Source: Flavipsychrobacter sp. | Lineage (GTDB): Bacteria; Bacteroidota; Bacteroidia; Chitinophagales; Chitinophagaceae | Direction of reading: 5' to 3' | Assembly (NCBI GenBank): GCA_017849575.1 | Contig: JAFIGV010000015.1 | Coordinates: 62,001 to 126,000, forward strand | DNA: 64,000 bases | Shown: positions 9,093-17,311 of the stretch, piece after piece | Numbering within the stretch: position 1 is the stretch's first letter | Layout of the letters: each line of letters opens with the position of its first letter | Notes under the pieces: generated by a model | The model's input: the letters and a program-made list of their open reading frames with translations, nothing else | What the model was told of the DNA's origin: nothing | The model's database searches: none | Program-made: the position numbers and the translations under genes

Positions 9093-9100
9093 CAAACCTA
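9093..9100 (-). promoter_or_regulatory. oxyR promoter -7 element (TAggTTTG)
   Basis: On the minus strand this reads TAGGTTTG, matching TAnnTTTG, 17 bases before the oxyR ATG. Confidence 0.55.
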
Positions 9101-9236
9101 ATGTATAAAAACCGAAACGGGGGTGGCAGGAATGACGGCGGGATGGTTTCGGCAAATTGCAGAACAGATTTTTAACAGTCGCTTAGTAATTCGGATAATC
9201 TTTCCTAAATTAGGACGATTAACGATTGCCTTAACA

Positions 9237-11078
9237 ATGAAAAGAACTGTACTTAGTCATTTTTGCCTGCTGTTAGCCTCAATATTCTTCTCCCTTACGG
9301 CGTCCGCACAGACCACCGTATCCGGTGTGGCCACCGGAACCAGCACAGCGGCTGCAACAGGTGTCAACGTTTTTGGTGTCACCAATAGCAACACTTATGG
9401 CATAGCCATTACTACGTTTTCCATCTATCACGGATCGAGTAATAACGGCCGTACCTACAGTGTCTGGTACCATCCCTCAGCAATAACGGGTGCGCCCAGC
9501 GTCACTGCGGCAAACGGGTGGGTACTTTTGGGTACGTCTGCCACTATTGGAGCTCCCACCAATGCCTATCGCGATGTGTTGACCAATCAGTTTCTGGTAA
9601 TACCGCCGAACACCACCTACCGTATCGCAATCGTATGTAATTCCGGTTTTGCGTATTTTTCAACTACTGGTAGTAGTAGCTATTCCGCTGGTAATGTGTC
9701 TATTCAAACGGGTTCGAGCACGGTAAGTCCGGGATATGCAGGTTCTATGCCTAATCCCAACTTATCGCCAAGATATTTTTCAGGAAGTGTCACTTTCGTT
9801 CAGGCCTCCGCAGACAATATTGCGGTGCCCGCACTGATCACACCAACAAACAATACTTCTTATTGCTCTTACGACAGTTCTGAGGTGAAGGTTGCCATCA
9901 GAAACGATGGAAGTAATCCTCAGACCAACTTTCCCATAACAGCACGATATACCGGCACCACAACCGGAACAATCTCGACAACCTACTCAGGAACGTTGGC
10001 TGCCTACGCAAAAGATACCGTGGTAATCGGGAAACTGAATCTTTCACAAGGTAGCTACAGCATCAGAGCCTATGCTCAGGTGAGTGGGGATACGGTGCAT
10101 ACCAACGATACCACAGGGGCTGCAACGATCATTTTCCGCAAGCCGCTTACACCGCCGTCTGTTAGTTCAGACACGGTATGTCCGGGTAATGCTGGCAGCA
10201 TCTCCATCAACGGGATTAGCAACACGAGCTACAAATGGTATGCAAGCCCTGGCAGCACTACATTGCTAAACGTAGGTACCTCGCTCAACTTTGTAAACGT
10301 TACCCAGGACACGGTGATGTGGGTGAACAGTGATTCGGCAAACTGTGTTAGTGTGCGGGTGCCCATTGGCGTGTACGTTGTGCCGCCTCCATCGCCCTAC
10401 CTCGGTCTCGATACTTCTTTTTGTGAAAGTATTCCATTGACACTCGATGCCGGCCATCCTGGTGCCAGCTATATCTGGAGCACAGGTGATACTACACAAA
10501 CCATACAAGTAACCAATGTGTCAGGTAAATATTGGGTGGAAGTAAACCAGTATTGCGCCGGATCAGATACGATTGATGTTACCATCAGGCCGATGCCTTA
10601 TGTCACCGGAATCTCTTACGTGCGCTCGGGTAATACGTATAATTTCACTGCCTCCTTTTCGCAGTATGTAGAGTCGTGGACCTGGTACTTCGGTGATGGC
10701 TTTACTTCCAATGATTCTGCAGCAGTGCACACCTATGGCTCCGGTATCAGCACAGCTCTGAATGTGATACTGGTAGTAAGCAATACCTGTGGTTCAGATA
10801 CGGTGATGCGCTCAGTACCGACCGCTATTAAGGATGTGGATCTTGCGGATCGCATTTCGATTTTCCCGAATCCGGCAAGCAAAATGATATCCATTGAAAC
10901 TGGAAACTTAAAGGTAGATGAGCTGATCATTGTGAACATGACAGGCAGCCTGGTCCTCAGGCAAACGGATATCAGTCAACGCACCGTGAACCTGGAGCAA
11001 CTTGTACCCGGAAATTATATCCTCAGGTTGAAGACCAATGAAGGCTACATCAGCAAACCGCTGCAGGTACAACGATAA
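9237..11078 (+). CDS. T9SS type A sorting-domain protein with PKD domain
   Basis: A 613-residue secreted or surface protein of unknown specific role. The ATG at 9237 (MKRTVLSHFCLLLASIF...) begins a clear signal peptide ending in SLTASAQ; the reading frame extends upstream to 9123 but without signal-peptide character. Repeated beta-rich Ser/Thr segments follow, then an Ig-like region, a PKD-type domain (WTWYFGDGFTSNDSAAVHTY, about residues 475-525), and a C-terminal type A sorting domain with IFPNPASKMISIETG and a final LVPGNYILRL motif. That domain directs proteins through the type IX secretion system. The start is 162 bases from the divergent oxyR start. Confidence 0.88.
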   Translation: MKRTVLSHFCLLLASIFFSLTASAQTTVSGVATGTSTAAATGVNVFGVTNSNTYGIAITTFSIYHGSSNNGRTYSVWYHPSAITGAPSVTAANGWVLLGTSATIGAPTNAYRDVLTNQFLVIPPNTTYRIAIVCNSGFAYFSTTGSSSYSAGNVSIQTGSSTVSPGYAGSMPNPNLSPRYFSGSVTFVQASADNIAVPALITPTNNTSYCSYDSSEVKVAIRNDGSNPQTNFPITARYTGTTTGTISTTYSGTLAAYAKDTVVIGKLNLSQGSYSIRAYAQVSGDTVHTNDTTGAATIIFRKPLTPPSVSSDTVCPGNAGSISINGISNTSYKWYASPGSTTLLNVGTSLNFVNVTQDTVMWVNSDSANCVSVRVPIGVYVVPPPSPYLGLDTSFCESIPLTLDAGHPGASYIWSTGDTTQTIQVTNVSGKYWVEVNQYCAGSDTIDVTIRPMPYVTGISYVRSGNTYNFTASFSQYVESWTWYFGDGFTSNDSAAVHTYGSGISTALNVILVVSNTCGSDTVMRSVPTAIKDVDLADRISIFPNPASKMISIETGNLKVDELIIVNMTGSLVLRQTDISQRTVNLEQLVPGNYILRLKTNEGYISKPLQVQR

Positions 11079-11103
11079 AAAATAGGGGATAAAAAAACTG
11101 ATT

Positions 11104-11129
11104 AGCGGGTCGGGTTCGATCCGCTTTTT
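11104..11129 (+). terminator. Intrinsic terminator after the T9SS type A gene
   Basis: AGCGGGTC / GATCCGCT form an 8-bp stem (one G-T pair) around GGGTTC, followed by TTTTT, 25 bases after the stop. Confidence 0.75.
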
Positions 11130-11170
11130 CATTTATGATACTTTTGCAGGCAAAGGTGTAGAACGATATT

Positions 11171-11821
11171 TTGAAAAAGCTACAATTGGACAACAACCGC
11201 GAAGTTTTGCTATTGCAATGTCCGCAGGATCTGCTACCGCTGTTTGCTGATCTCAGGCTGCAACATACAGAAAGATACCCTGCAGGGCAGGTTTTGATGT
11301 TTGCAGCAAACAAAGCTACCCTCAATAGCTTGCTCTCCGCCCACCTGCAAAACCTTTCAACAGATTGTGTTTTTTGGATCGCCTATCCCAAAAAATCAGG
11401 CTCGATACCGTCGGACCTTAGCCGGGAAACGGTTCGGGAAATCTTGAGTGCCCGTGATCGGGAAGCCGTGGCCAGTATCTCGATAGATGAGGACTGGACT
11501 GCGCTTCGGTTTCGTGACCGTAGTCAAACCCATCTTTTGCAACGCTTGCCACCGCTCGAACAACGAAACACAGAAGGGATTGATTATGTAATGCGCACCG
11601 CTGTACTACCGGGCGATGCACAGGAAGCGATGCGGAACCGTGCGGGACTTTCAGCGTTTTTCGAGGGCTTGTCTTTCAGTCATAAGAAGGAATATATTGA
11701 GTCTATAGTAACCGCGAAAAAGCCAGAAACCCGTATCCGCAGAATTGAAAAGATGATAACCATGCTGGAAGAATTAAGAAACAGAAAGCAGGGAACAAAA
11801 AATAAGAAGCATGAACTATAA
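11171..11821 (+). CDS. YdeI/OmdA-domain protein with DUF3052-like N-terminus
   Basis: A 216-residue soluble protein. The C-terminal 60 residues (AGLSAFFEGLSFSHKKEYIE, then ARRIRRIEKM-like helix) match the YdeI / OmpD-associated family. The N-terminal half contains VFWIAYPKKSGSIPSDLSRE and SIDEDWTALRFRDR, which resemble DUF3052 proteins. The biochemical role is not known. An in-frame TAG at 11159 rules out an upstream start and the first usable codon is TTG at 11171. The stop overlaps the following thioesterase gene by 11 bases, so the two are probably cotranscribed. Confidence 0.7.
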   Translation: MKKLQLDNNREVLLLQCPQDLLPLFADLRLQHTERYPAGQVLMFAANKATLNSLLSAHLQNLSTDCVFWIAYPKKSGSIPSDLSRETVREILSARDREAVASISIDEDWTALRFRDRSQTHLLQRLPPLEQRNTEGIDYVMRTAVLPGDAQEAMRNRAGLSAFFEGLSFSHKKEYIESIVTAKKPETRIRRIEKMITMLEELRNRKQGTKNKKHEL

Positions 11822-12293
11822 AGACATACCTGCCGGCAAGGTGCTGCAGTTTATCAAAAGCAATTTTTTAGGTAAAGTAGTTACAGAGTCGCGCTCGCCG
11901 GCAGGCAACTGGCTGGGCTTCACGCTGGAAGCAATAGAGCGGGGCGTGGCTACCATTTCTCTTCGGATCAGACCCGAAATGTGCAATCCCTACGGAAATA
12001 TTCATGGCGGAATGATGGCACTTGTCATGGACGAGGTAATCGGATGGAGCGTGGTTAGCCTCGATACCAGCCTTAACTATACCTCACTCAACCTCAACGT
12101 GGATTTTCTCTATGCCCTGCATGGCGGTGAACAACTATTTGCAACGGCCGAAGTGCTCCGCGAAGGAAAAAAGATCATTCATGTGACGTGCACCGTAAGA
12201 AATGCAAACGGGGCCTTGCTGGGTAAGGCCAGCAGCAACCTTATTGTAACCGGTATGAAACCCGCTGAAGGGGCGTCGAAAGTTGCCAATTGA
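11811..12293 (+). CDS. PaaI-family hotdog-fold thioesterase
   Basis: A 160-residue hotdog-fold protein. The PaaI-type signature GNIHGGMMALVMDEVIGW contains the conserved HGG-x-D/E catalytic region (about residues 65-82). Such enzymes hydrolyse acyl- or aryl-CoA thioesters in the cytoplasm; the substrate here cannot be told from sequence. The ATG lies inside the end of the preceding gene (11-base overlap), indicating translational coupling. Confidence 0.85.
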   Translation: MNYKDIPAGKVLQFIKSNFLGKVVTESRSPAGNWLGFTLEAIERGVATISLRIRPEMCNPYGNIHGGMMALVMDEVIGWSVVSLDTSLNYTSLNLNVDFLYALHGGEQLFATAEVLREGKKIIHVTCTVRNANGALLGKASSNLIVTGMKPAEGASKVAN

Positions 12294-12329
12294 CAAGGGA
12301 TCAGGTTCGTTTTTTTACGTTCTACTTTA

Positions 12330-12337
12330 TACATTTG
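12330..12337 (+). promoter_or_regulatory. -7 element (TAcaTTTG) for the GT2 gene
   Basis: TACATTTG matches the -7 consensus, 21 bases before the glycosyltransferase ATG. An imperfect -33 (TTCG at 12306-12309) lies 20 bases upstream. Confidence 0.6.
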
Positions 12338-12358
12338 ACGCTCCAATACCAATTGTAG

Positions 12359-13123
12359 ATGCTCAACGGCAAAAAAATAGTTGTTGTTTTACCTGCGTAC
12401 AAAGCCGCTCTTACGCTTGAAAGGACCTACAACGAAATTCCCTTTGATATAGTGGATGATGTGGTGCTTGTTGACGACAATAGCCCCGACAACACCGTTG
12501 CAGAAGCCAAAAGGCTGGGAATCCATCATATTGTGGTACATGAAAAAAACAAGGGGTATGGCGGAAATCAGAAAAGCTGCTACCGTAAAGCGCTGGAGTT
12601 AGGCGCCGATATTGTTATCATGCTGCACCCCGATTATCAGTACACACCGACGCTGATACATGCCATCAGTGGTGTGATTGCATACGATGTATATCCCGTA
12701 TGTTTCGCCTCGCGCATTTTGGGTAACGGTGCATTAAGAGGCGGTATGCCCCTGTATAAGTATGTATTCAATCGTATGCTCACGCTGTTTGAAAACATTC
12801 TGATCTGGCAGAAGCTGAGCGAATACCATACCGGCTATCGCGCTTTCTCTGCCGAAGTGATCCGCTCTATAGATTTTACACACAACAGCGACGACTTTGT
12901 ATTCGACAACGAGATGATCTCGCAGATATTTATGAATGGCTTCGAGATTGGCGAGGTTACCTGTCCCACCAAATATTTCGAAGAAGCATCTTCCATTAAC
13001 TTTAGCCGCAGTATGAAGTATGGAATGGGCGTACTGAGGGTGTCGCTTACCCATAGGCTGCATAAATGGGGCCTAATCAAAAGCCCGTTATACAACAAGC
13101 CTTCGCAGGCAGGAATATCATAG
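12359..13123 (+). CDS. Glycosyltransferase family 2 (dolichol-phosphate-mannose synthase-like)
   Basis: A 254-residue GT-A glycosyltransferase. It starts with a beta-strand VVVLPAYKAALTLERT, then the nucleotide-sugar site VDDNSPDNT (about residues 39-47), the donor-binding NKGYGGNQKSC and the metal-site region IVIMLHPDYQYTP. The pattern is that of polyprenyl-phosphate mannosyl/glucosyl transferases, which load a lipid carrier at the cytoplasmic face of the membrane. No clear C-terminal membrane pair is seen, so it is probably the soluble or peripheral type. The neighbouring genes do not reveal the polysaccharide involved. Confidence 0.85.
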   Translation: MLNGKKIVVVLPAYKAALTLERTYNEIPFDIVDDVVLVDDNSPDNTVAEAKRLGIHHIVVHEKNKGYGGNQKSCYRKALELGADIVIMLHPDYQYTPTLIHAISGVIAYDVYPVCFASRILGNGALRGGMPLYKYVFNRMLTLFENILIWQKLSEYHTGYRAFSAEVIRSIDFTHNSDDFVFDNEMISQIFMNGFEIGEVTCPTKYFEEASSINFSRSMKYGMGVLRVSLTHRLHKWGLIKSPLYNKPSQAGIS

Positions 13124-13290
13124 TCTTGTTAAAAACTACGGCAATCTTTCGGACATCTCCGGTAGAAGATACTAAATGCACGAAACCTACGTTTACCTGC
13201 AGCATACGCAGCTTTTTATCAGTCAGAGATTTGTATCCGTCACCGCTTTGTAATGTATATTATCATTGCGATAAAAAAATTTTGGCCAAG

Positions 13291-13320
13291 TTGTTTTTTT
13301 AACCTGTACCTATATCTTTG
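13291..13320 (+). promoter_or_regulatory. Promoter of the exbB-exbD-exbD-tonB operon
   Basis: TTG at 13291-13293, then 19 bases, then TATCTTTG at 13313-13320: both elements of a Bacteroidota vegetative promoter with good spacing. It lies in the 266-base gap before exbB, giving a leader of about 60 bases. I see nothing else in that gap. Confidence 0.7.
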
Positions 13321-13389
13321 CAACCACACAAAAAGCGATTTTTAGCAATAGTAATTAACCTCAAAAAACACAAATAAAACTTCAAAATT

Positions 13390-14232
13390 ATGGCAGACGT
13401 AAAAACAGCCACAGCAAAGCCAGGTTCACAGGGTTCTCGAGCAGGAAAGCCTAAAAACAGTAATTATACGCTGATAAATTTTGCGATTGTAGTGGCTTGC
13501 TTCACTGTAGCGCACCTTGTTTTTTATTTTGTATTTGGTAGCGCATCCAACTTCCGCGATGCAGAGAGGCATGTACCCGCCAATTTTCAGGGTACGGTTT
13601 ATACCGGCGGCTTTGTAATTCCGATCCTTATGTCCACTGCCCTTGTGCTGCTTTGCTTCGTAGTGGAGCGTGCACTTACCGTTATGAAAGCAAACGGAAA
13701 AGTGAACAATGGCGAATTTGTGAGGAAAGTTCAATATCATCTTGCCAACAAAAATGTTGATGCTGCATTAGCAGAGTGCGATAAGCAATCGGGTTCTGTG
13801 GGCAACGTGATGCGCGCCGGCCTGCTGAAATATCGCGATATGGTCAACAACCACGAGCTCGATACAGAACAAAAAGTATTGAGCATCCAAAAAGAAATAG
13901 AAGAAGCCACGGCCCTTGAACTGCCTATGCTGGAGAAGAACCTGGTTTTCCTTTCTACCATTGCTTCGGTAGCTACACTACTTGGTCTGTTCGGTACGGT
14001 ATTGGGTATGATTCGCGCCTTCCAGGCTATGGGTCAGGCAGGTGCTCCGGATGCTGCGGCGCTCGCCAATGGTATCTCTGAAGCCCTGATCAATACAGCT
14101 ATCGGTATCGGTACCTCAGCTATTGCTATCATTACGTACAACTACTTTACTACGGTAATTGATGGTATTACTTACGGTATTGACGAAAGTGGCTTTACCC
14201 TAACTCAGAGCTTCGCTGCTAACTATAAATAA
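13390..14232 (+). CDS. exbB: MotA/TolQ/ExbB proton channel protein
   Basis: A 280-residue inner-membrane proton channel that energises TonB together with ExbD. A basic Ala/Gly/Lys N-terminus precedes hydrophobic segments near residues 28-50 and 75-97; a cytoplasmic helical loop (about 100-175) precedes two further segments near 185-210 and 225-250, with the ExbB/TolQ signature LLGLFGTVLGMIRAFQAMG and ALINTAIGIGTSAIAII. It opens a four-gene operon with two exbD genes and tonB, the usual Bacteroidota arrangement for energising SusC-type outer-membrane transporters. Confidence 0.95.
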   Translation: MADVKTATAKPGSQGSRAGKPKNSNYTLINFAIVVACFTVAHLVFYFVFGSASNFRDAERHVPANFQGTVYTGGFVIPILMSTALVLLCFVVERALTVMKANGKVNNGEFVRKVQYHLANKNVDAALAECDKQSGSVGNVMRAGLLKYRDMVNNHELDTEQKVLSIQKEIEEATALELPMLEKNLVFLSTIASVATLLGLFGTVLGMIRAFQAMGQAGAPDAAALANGISEALINTAIGIGTSAIAIITYNYFTTVIDGITYGIDESGFTLTQSFAANYK

Positions 14233-14318
14233 GATAGTGTTGCAGAAAATATGTGAGCTTGATTTGTGGAAAGACACTGCTTTTTAGTCTAACTAGTTAA
14301 ACAGTTAAAACCTTAGCG

Positions 14319-14981
14319 ATGCCAAAAGTAAAAATGCCAAGGAAGAGCACGAACGTTGATATGACGGCGATGTGCGACGTAGCATTTCTGCTGCTTACCT
14401 TCTTCATGCTGGCAACAAAGTTTAAGCCCGATGAACCCGTGACGGTGGTGACACCAAATTCTATTTCGGAAATTCCGATCCCTGATGCAGATATAATGCT
14501 CATCACCGTGGATCCAAAGGGTAGGGTTTTCTTCTCTGTTGATAATAAGAATAATACCCGTCGCAATCTTATTGAAGATGTAAACGAGTATAAAAGTCTG
14601 AACCTGACACAGCAGGAAATTGCAACGTTTACGCATGGCGCGTCAATCGGGGTGCCCTTTAATCAACTCAAGTCTTATTTGTCTGCCGATCCTGCCCAGA
14701 GAACTGAGTTTGACCAGCAGACAGCAGGTATCCCGACGGATACGGTAAATACCTCGGATCAGAATGAGCTTGCTGCCTGGATTCGGATGGCACGAAATAA
14801 CAATCCCAAAATCCGTATCGCAATCAAAGCAGATGGTGATGCCTCCTATCCCGAAATCAAGAAGGTCATCAAGACGCTCGAAAACTGGAAAATTTTTAAG
14901 TTCAATCTGATTACGGGTTTGAAGGCTGTGCCTCCGGGAACTGCAGCCTACGAAATTCAAAATGCAGGCTTAAAAAAATAG
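14319..14981 (+). CDS. exbD: Biopolymer transporter ExbD (first copy)
   Basis: A 220-residue ExbD. The short cytoplasmic N-terminus leads into VDMTAMCDVAFLLLTFFMLA, where the Asp in the membrane helix (about residue 24) is the conserved proton-carrying residue. The periplasmic domain is longer than in E. coli ExbD (about 141 residues), with an insert around 60-140 and the usual C-terminal fold (RIAIKADGDASYPEIKKVI). It lies 86 bases after exbB and 46 bases before a second exbD, and the two differ enough that a heteromeric complex is possible. Confidence 0.93.
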   Translation: MPKVKMPRKSTNVDMTAMCDVAFLLLTFFMLATKFKPDEPVTVVTPNSISEIPIPDADIMLITVDPKGRVFFSVDNKNNTRRNLIEDVNEYKSLNLTQQEIATFTHGASIGVPFNQLKSYLSADPAQRTEFDQQTAGIPTDTVNTSDQNELAAWIRMARNNNPKIRIAIKADGDASYPEIKKVIKTLENWKIFKFNLITGLKAVPPGTAAYEIQNAGLKK

Positions 14982-15027
14982 CCCGGTTGGTTAATTAATT
15001 TAGATAACCTTTTAAAATAAAAGTACC

Positions 15028-15624
15028 ATGGCAGAAATGGATACCTCCAGTAGTGGGGGGCATAAAAAAGGTCCTGGGGTCAAAAAAGGTAAAAAGCTTT
15101 CTACCCGTGTAGATCTTACACCAATGGTGGATCTTGGGTTTTTATTGATTACCTTCTTCATGTTTACTACTACACTGTCTAAGCCTAAGACAATGGAGAT
15201 CAACATGCCGAATAAGGAAAAGATCGACGAGAAGGATCAAACAAAGGTGAAGGAAAGCGTGGCTATGACCATACTTCTCAGCAAAGACCATCGTATCTAC
15301 TACTACGAAGGCCTGGCCAGCGACCCTACGAAACCACCCGATGTGAAGGTCACTTATTTTAAACCTAAAGGGGGCATTCGCGACGTTATTATAGATAAGA
15401 AGAAGCGGATTGAGGAAGAGAGACAGGTTAACCCAAGCCTTACGGCAAAAGATAAACTCACCGTGCTGATAAAGCCCGACGCAAACAGTACCTATGAAGA
15501 CTTGGTAAATATCCTTGACGAAATGTCGATCAACGATGTGACGATTTATGCAATAGTTGATATTACCGATGTTGACAAGGAGTTCATTCAAAGTACGGAA
15601 CAGGCTAATGGAGATGCCCAATAG
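15028..15624 (+). CDS. exbD: Biopolymer transporter ExbD (second copy)
   Basis: A 198-residue ExbD paralogue. VDLTPMVDLGFLLITFFMFT is the transmembrane helix with the essential Asp (about residue 35), preceded by a Gly/Lys-rich cytoplasmic tail. The periplasmic part contains the conserved LTVLIKPDANSTYEDLVNIL near the C-terminus. It is closer to the canonical ExbD than the first copy. Tandem exbD genes are common in this phylum and the partners are encoded on either side. Confidence 0.93.
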   Translation: MAEMDTSSSGGHKKGPGVKKGKKLSTRVDLTPMVDLGFLLITFFMFTTTLSKPKTMEINMPNKEKIDEKDQTKVKESVAMTILLSKDHRIYYYEGLASDPTKPPDVKVTYFKPKGGIRDVIIDKKKRIEEERQVNPSLTAKDKLTVLIKPDANSTYEDLVNILDEMSINDVTIYAIVDITDVDKEFIQSTEQANGDAQ

Positions 15625-15713
15625 CCCGACCCGGAAAAATTTTCGGACTCCGGATATGGAAATGATGGTTTTTGACGTCCTGAAACTGATTACACAGAAC
15701 AAAAAAAGTAACA

Positions 15714-16514
15714 ATGGACATTAATAAAATACTCAAAAGCGATTACCTCGATATTCTGTTCGAGGGACGTAACAAAAGTTACGGCGGCTATGAGTTGCGG
15801 AAAAACTATCCGAAACGCGTAGGACGATCGCTGATGGTACTGGCTGGTATTGGCCTCGCTACAGCAGCCTATGCCGTAATCGCTAATCTTAAGCCAAAAG
15901 ATGATAATAAAAAAGTGGCTATGATGAAGGAGGTGACCCTTGCGGAACCACCGCCCATTGACCCTAAAAAGCCACCGCCGCCACCACCGCCAGAACCACC
16001 ACCACCGGTGAAGCCAACGGTGAAATTTACACCTCCTGTCATCAAAAAGGATGAAGAGGTGAAGGAGGAGGAAAAGCCACCTGAAGTAACAGAATTGAAA
16101 GACAAGTCTGCCGGTTTGAAAACGCAGGAAGGAGACCCCAACGGAATTGATCCTGGTATCGTGGATCCCGGGCCAGGAACAGGTGCCGTGGAAGCACCGC
16201 CCCCACCGCAGATCTTTACTTATGTGGAGCAAATGCCGGAGCCTTCTGTAAATGTAAACGAGTTCCTGAGCAAAAATATCAGGTATCCTGAGCAGGCTAA
16301 AGAAAACAATATCCAGGGACGTGTAACCGTACGTTTTGTAGTCGATGAAAATGGACAGGTTTCCGATGTGAATGTAGTGAAAGGTATTGGTGGAGGGTGT
16401 GACGAAGAAGCGAAGCGTGTGGTGATGAAAATGCCGAAGTGGAAACCGGGTAAGCAAAACGGTAAGGCGGTGAAGGTGTATTACACACTGCCCATCAGTT
16501 TCCGTCTCGAGTAG
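15714..16514 (+). CDS. tonB: Energy transducer TonB
   Basis: A 266-residue TonB. The cytoplasmic N-terminus (about residues 1-38) carries FEGRNKSYGGYELRKNYP, typical of Bacteroidota TonB; one membrane helix follows (about 40-60). The periplasmic linker is strongly Pro/Glu/Lys-rich with long Pro runs near residues 82-102. The C-terminal domain has IRYPEQAKENNIQGRVTVRF and ends YYTLPISFRLE, the fold that contacts TonB boxes of outer-membrane receptors. It closes the operon and is followed by a strong terminator. Confidence 0.96.
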   Translation: MDINKILKSDYLDILFEGRNKSYGGYELRKNYPKRVGRSLMVLAGIGLATAAYAVIANLKPKDDNKKVAMMKEVTLAEPPPIDPKKPPPPPPPEPPPPVKPTVKFTPPVIKKDEEVKEEEKPPEVTELKDKSAGLKTQEGDPNGIDPGIVDPGPGTGAVEAPPPPQIFTYVEQMPEPSVNVNEFLSKNIRYPEQAKENNIQGRVTVRFVVDENGQVSDVNVVKGIGGGCDEEAKRVVMKMPKWKPGKQNGKAVKVYYTLPISFRLE

Positions 16515-16536
16515 TATGCTTAAATTTTATGAGTGA

Positions 16537-16566
16537 AAAGCCGTCTGTACTGCAGATGGCTTTTTT
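16537..16566 (+). terminator. Intrinsic terminator after tonB
   Basis: AAAGCCGTCTG / CAGATGGCTTT (one G-T pair) with loop TACTG, continuing into TTTTTT, 22 bases after the tonB stop. Confidence 0.88.
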
Positions 16567-16621
16567 ATACCACTACGTAACCTTTTTTCGTTATTGACGA
16601 TATAAGTACATTATTGGGTAT

Positions 16622-16629
16622 TATTTTTG
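16622..16629 (+). promoter_or_regulatory. -7 element (TAttTTTG) for the OmpH-like gene
   Basis: TATTTTTG matches the -7 consensus, 38 bases before the ATG at 16668 and inside the possible upstream extension of the frame. This supports the downstream start. No well-spaced -33 is seen. Confidence 0.45.
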
Positions 16630-16667
16630 TCGCCCGGTTACAACTAACTAACTGCCAAATATTATCA

Positions 16668-17288
16668 ATGAAAAATACAGCAACGCTCCTGAGCAGCCTC
16701 GCCTTGATCGGCGTCATTGTTCTTTTTGTCTTGCACTTTTCCAAAAGCAGCACCACCGCATCATCGCGCCCGGCATCTGCGGCGGTCAGTCACTCCGGTG
16801 CGCTTAAAATTGCGTATGTAAACATCGATACCTTCGAAGCTCACTACGACTATCTGAAAACAAAGCGCGAAGAGTTTAACAAACGCCAGACCGGCATGCA
16901 AAACGAACTTGAGCGGTCTGCACAACAGTTTCAGTCGAGGGTGGCCGACTTTCAGCGCAAGGTGCAAAGCAACAGCATCAGTCAGGCCGAAGGTGAAGCC
17001 ACACAAAAGCAATTGGCCCAGATGCAGCAAAGCCTTCAACTGCGCGAGCAAGCGCTCACAGAGCAGCTACTGAAAGAGAAGGATGCTTTCAACGAGCAAT
17101 TGCACAACGACCTCGATAGCTTTCTTAAAGACTACAATCGCGATAAAGATTTCGACTTCATTTTTTCCTACTCCGACATTGGCAGCCAGATACTGCTGGC
17201 CAATGAATCGCTCAACATTACCGAAGACGTGATCCGCGGCATGAACGACCGTTCAAAAAATGTAAGCGATACCACCCGTAAAAAGTAG
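16668..17288 (+). CDS. OmpH/Skp-family periplasmic chaperone-like protein
   Basis: A 206-residue Skp/OmpH-like protein. An N-terminal hydrophobic segment (ATLLSSLALIGVIVLFVLHF) is followed by a Ser/Ala-rich linker, the beta-strand KIAYVNIDTFEAHYDY, long amphipathic helices rich in Gln and Glu (about residues 65-150) and a final beta element DFDFIFSYSD. Skp trimers hold unfolded outer-membrane proteins in the periplasm. No cleavage site is obvious, so it may stay anchored in the inner membrane. Start chosen from the signal-like segment and the -7 element upstream. Confidence 0.85.
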   Translation: MKNTATLLSSLALIGVIVLFVLHFSKSSTTASSRPASAAVSHSGALKIAYVNIDTFEAHYDYLKTKREEFNKRQTGMQNELERSAQQFQSRVADFQRKVQSNSISQAEGEATQKQLAQMQQSLQLREQALTEQLLKEKDAFNEQLHNDLDSFLKDYNRDKDFDFIFSYSDIGSQILLANESLNITEDVIRGMNDRSKNVSDTTRKK

Positions 17289-17311
17289 TATATTTCTGAA
17301 AACACCCGCTA

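Noticed and set aside
11103-11130. GGTTCGATCC, resembling a tRNA T-loop
   Set aside because: It is the loop of a terminator hairpin after the T9SS gene; no acceptor stem or D-arm could be formed around it.
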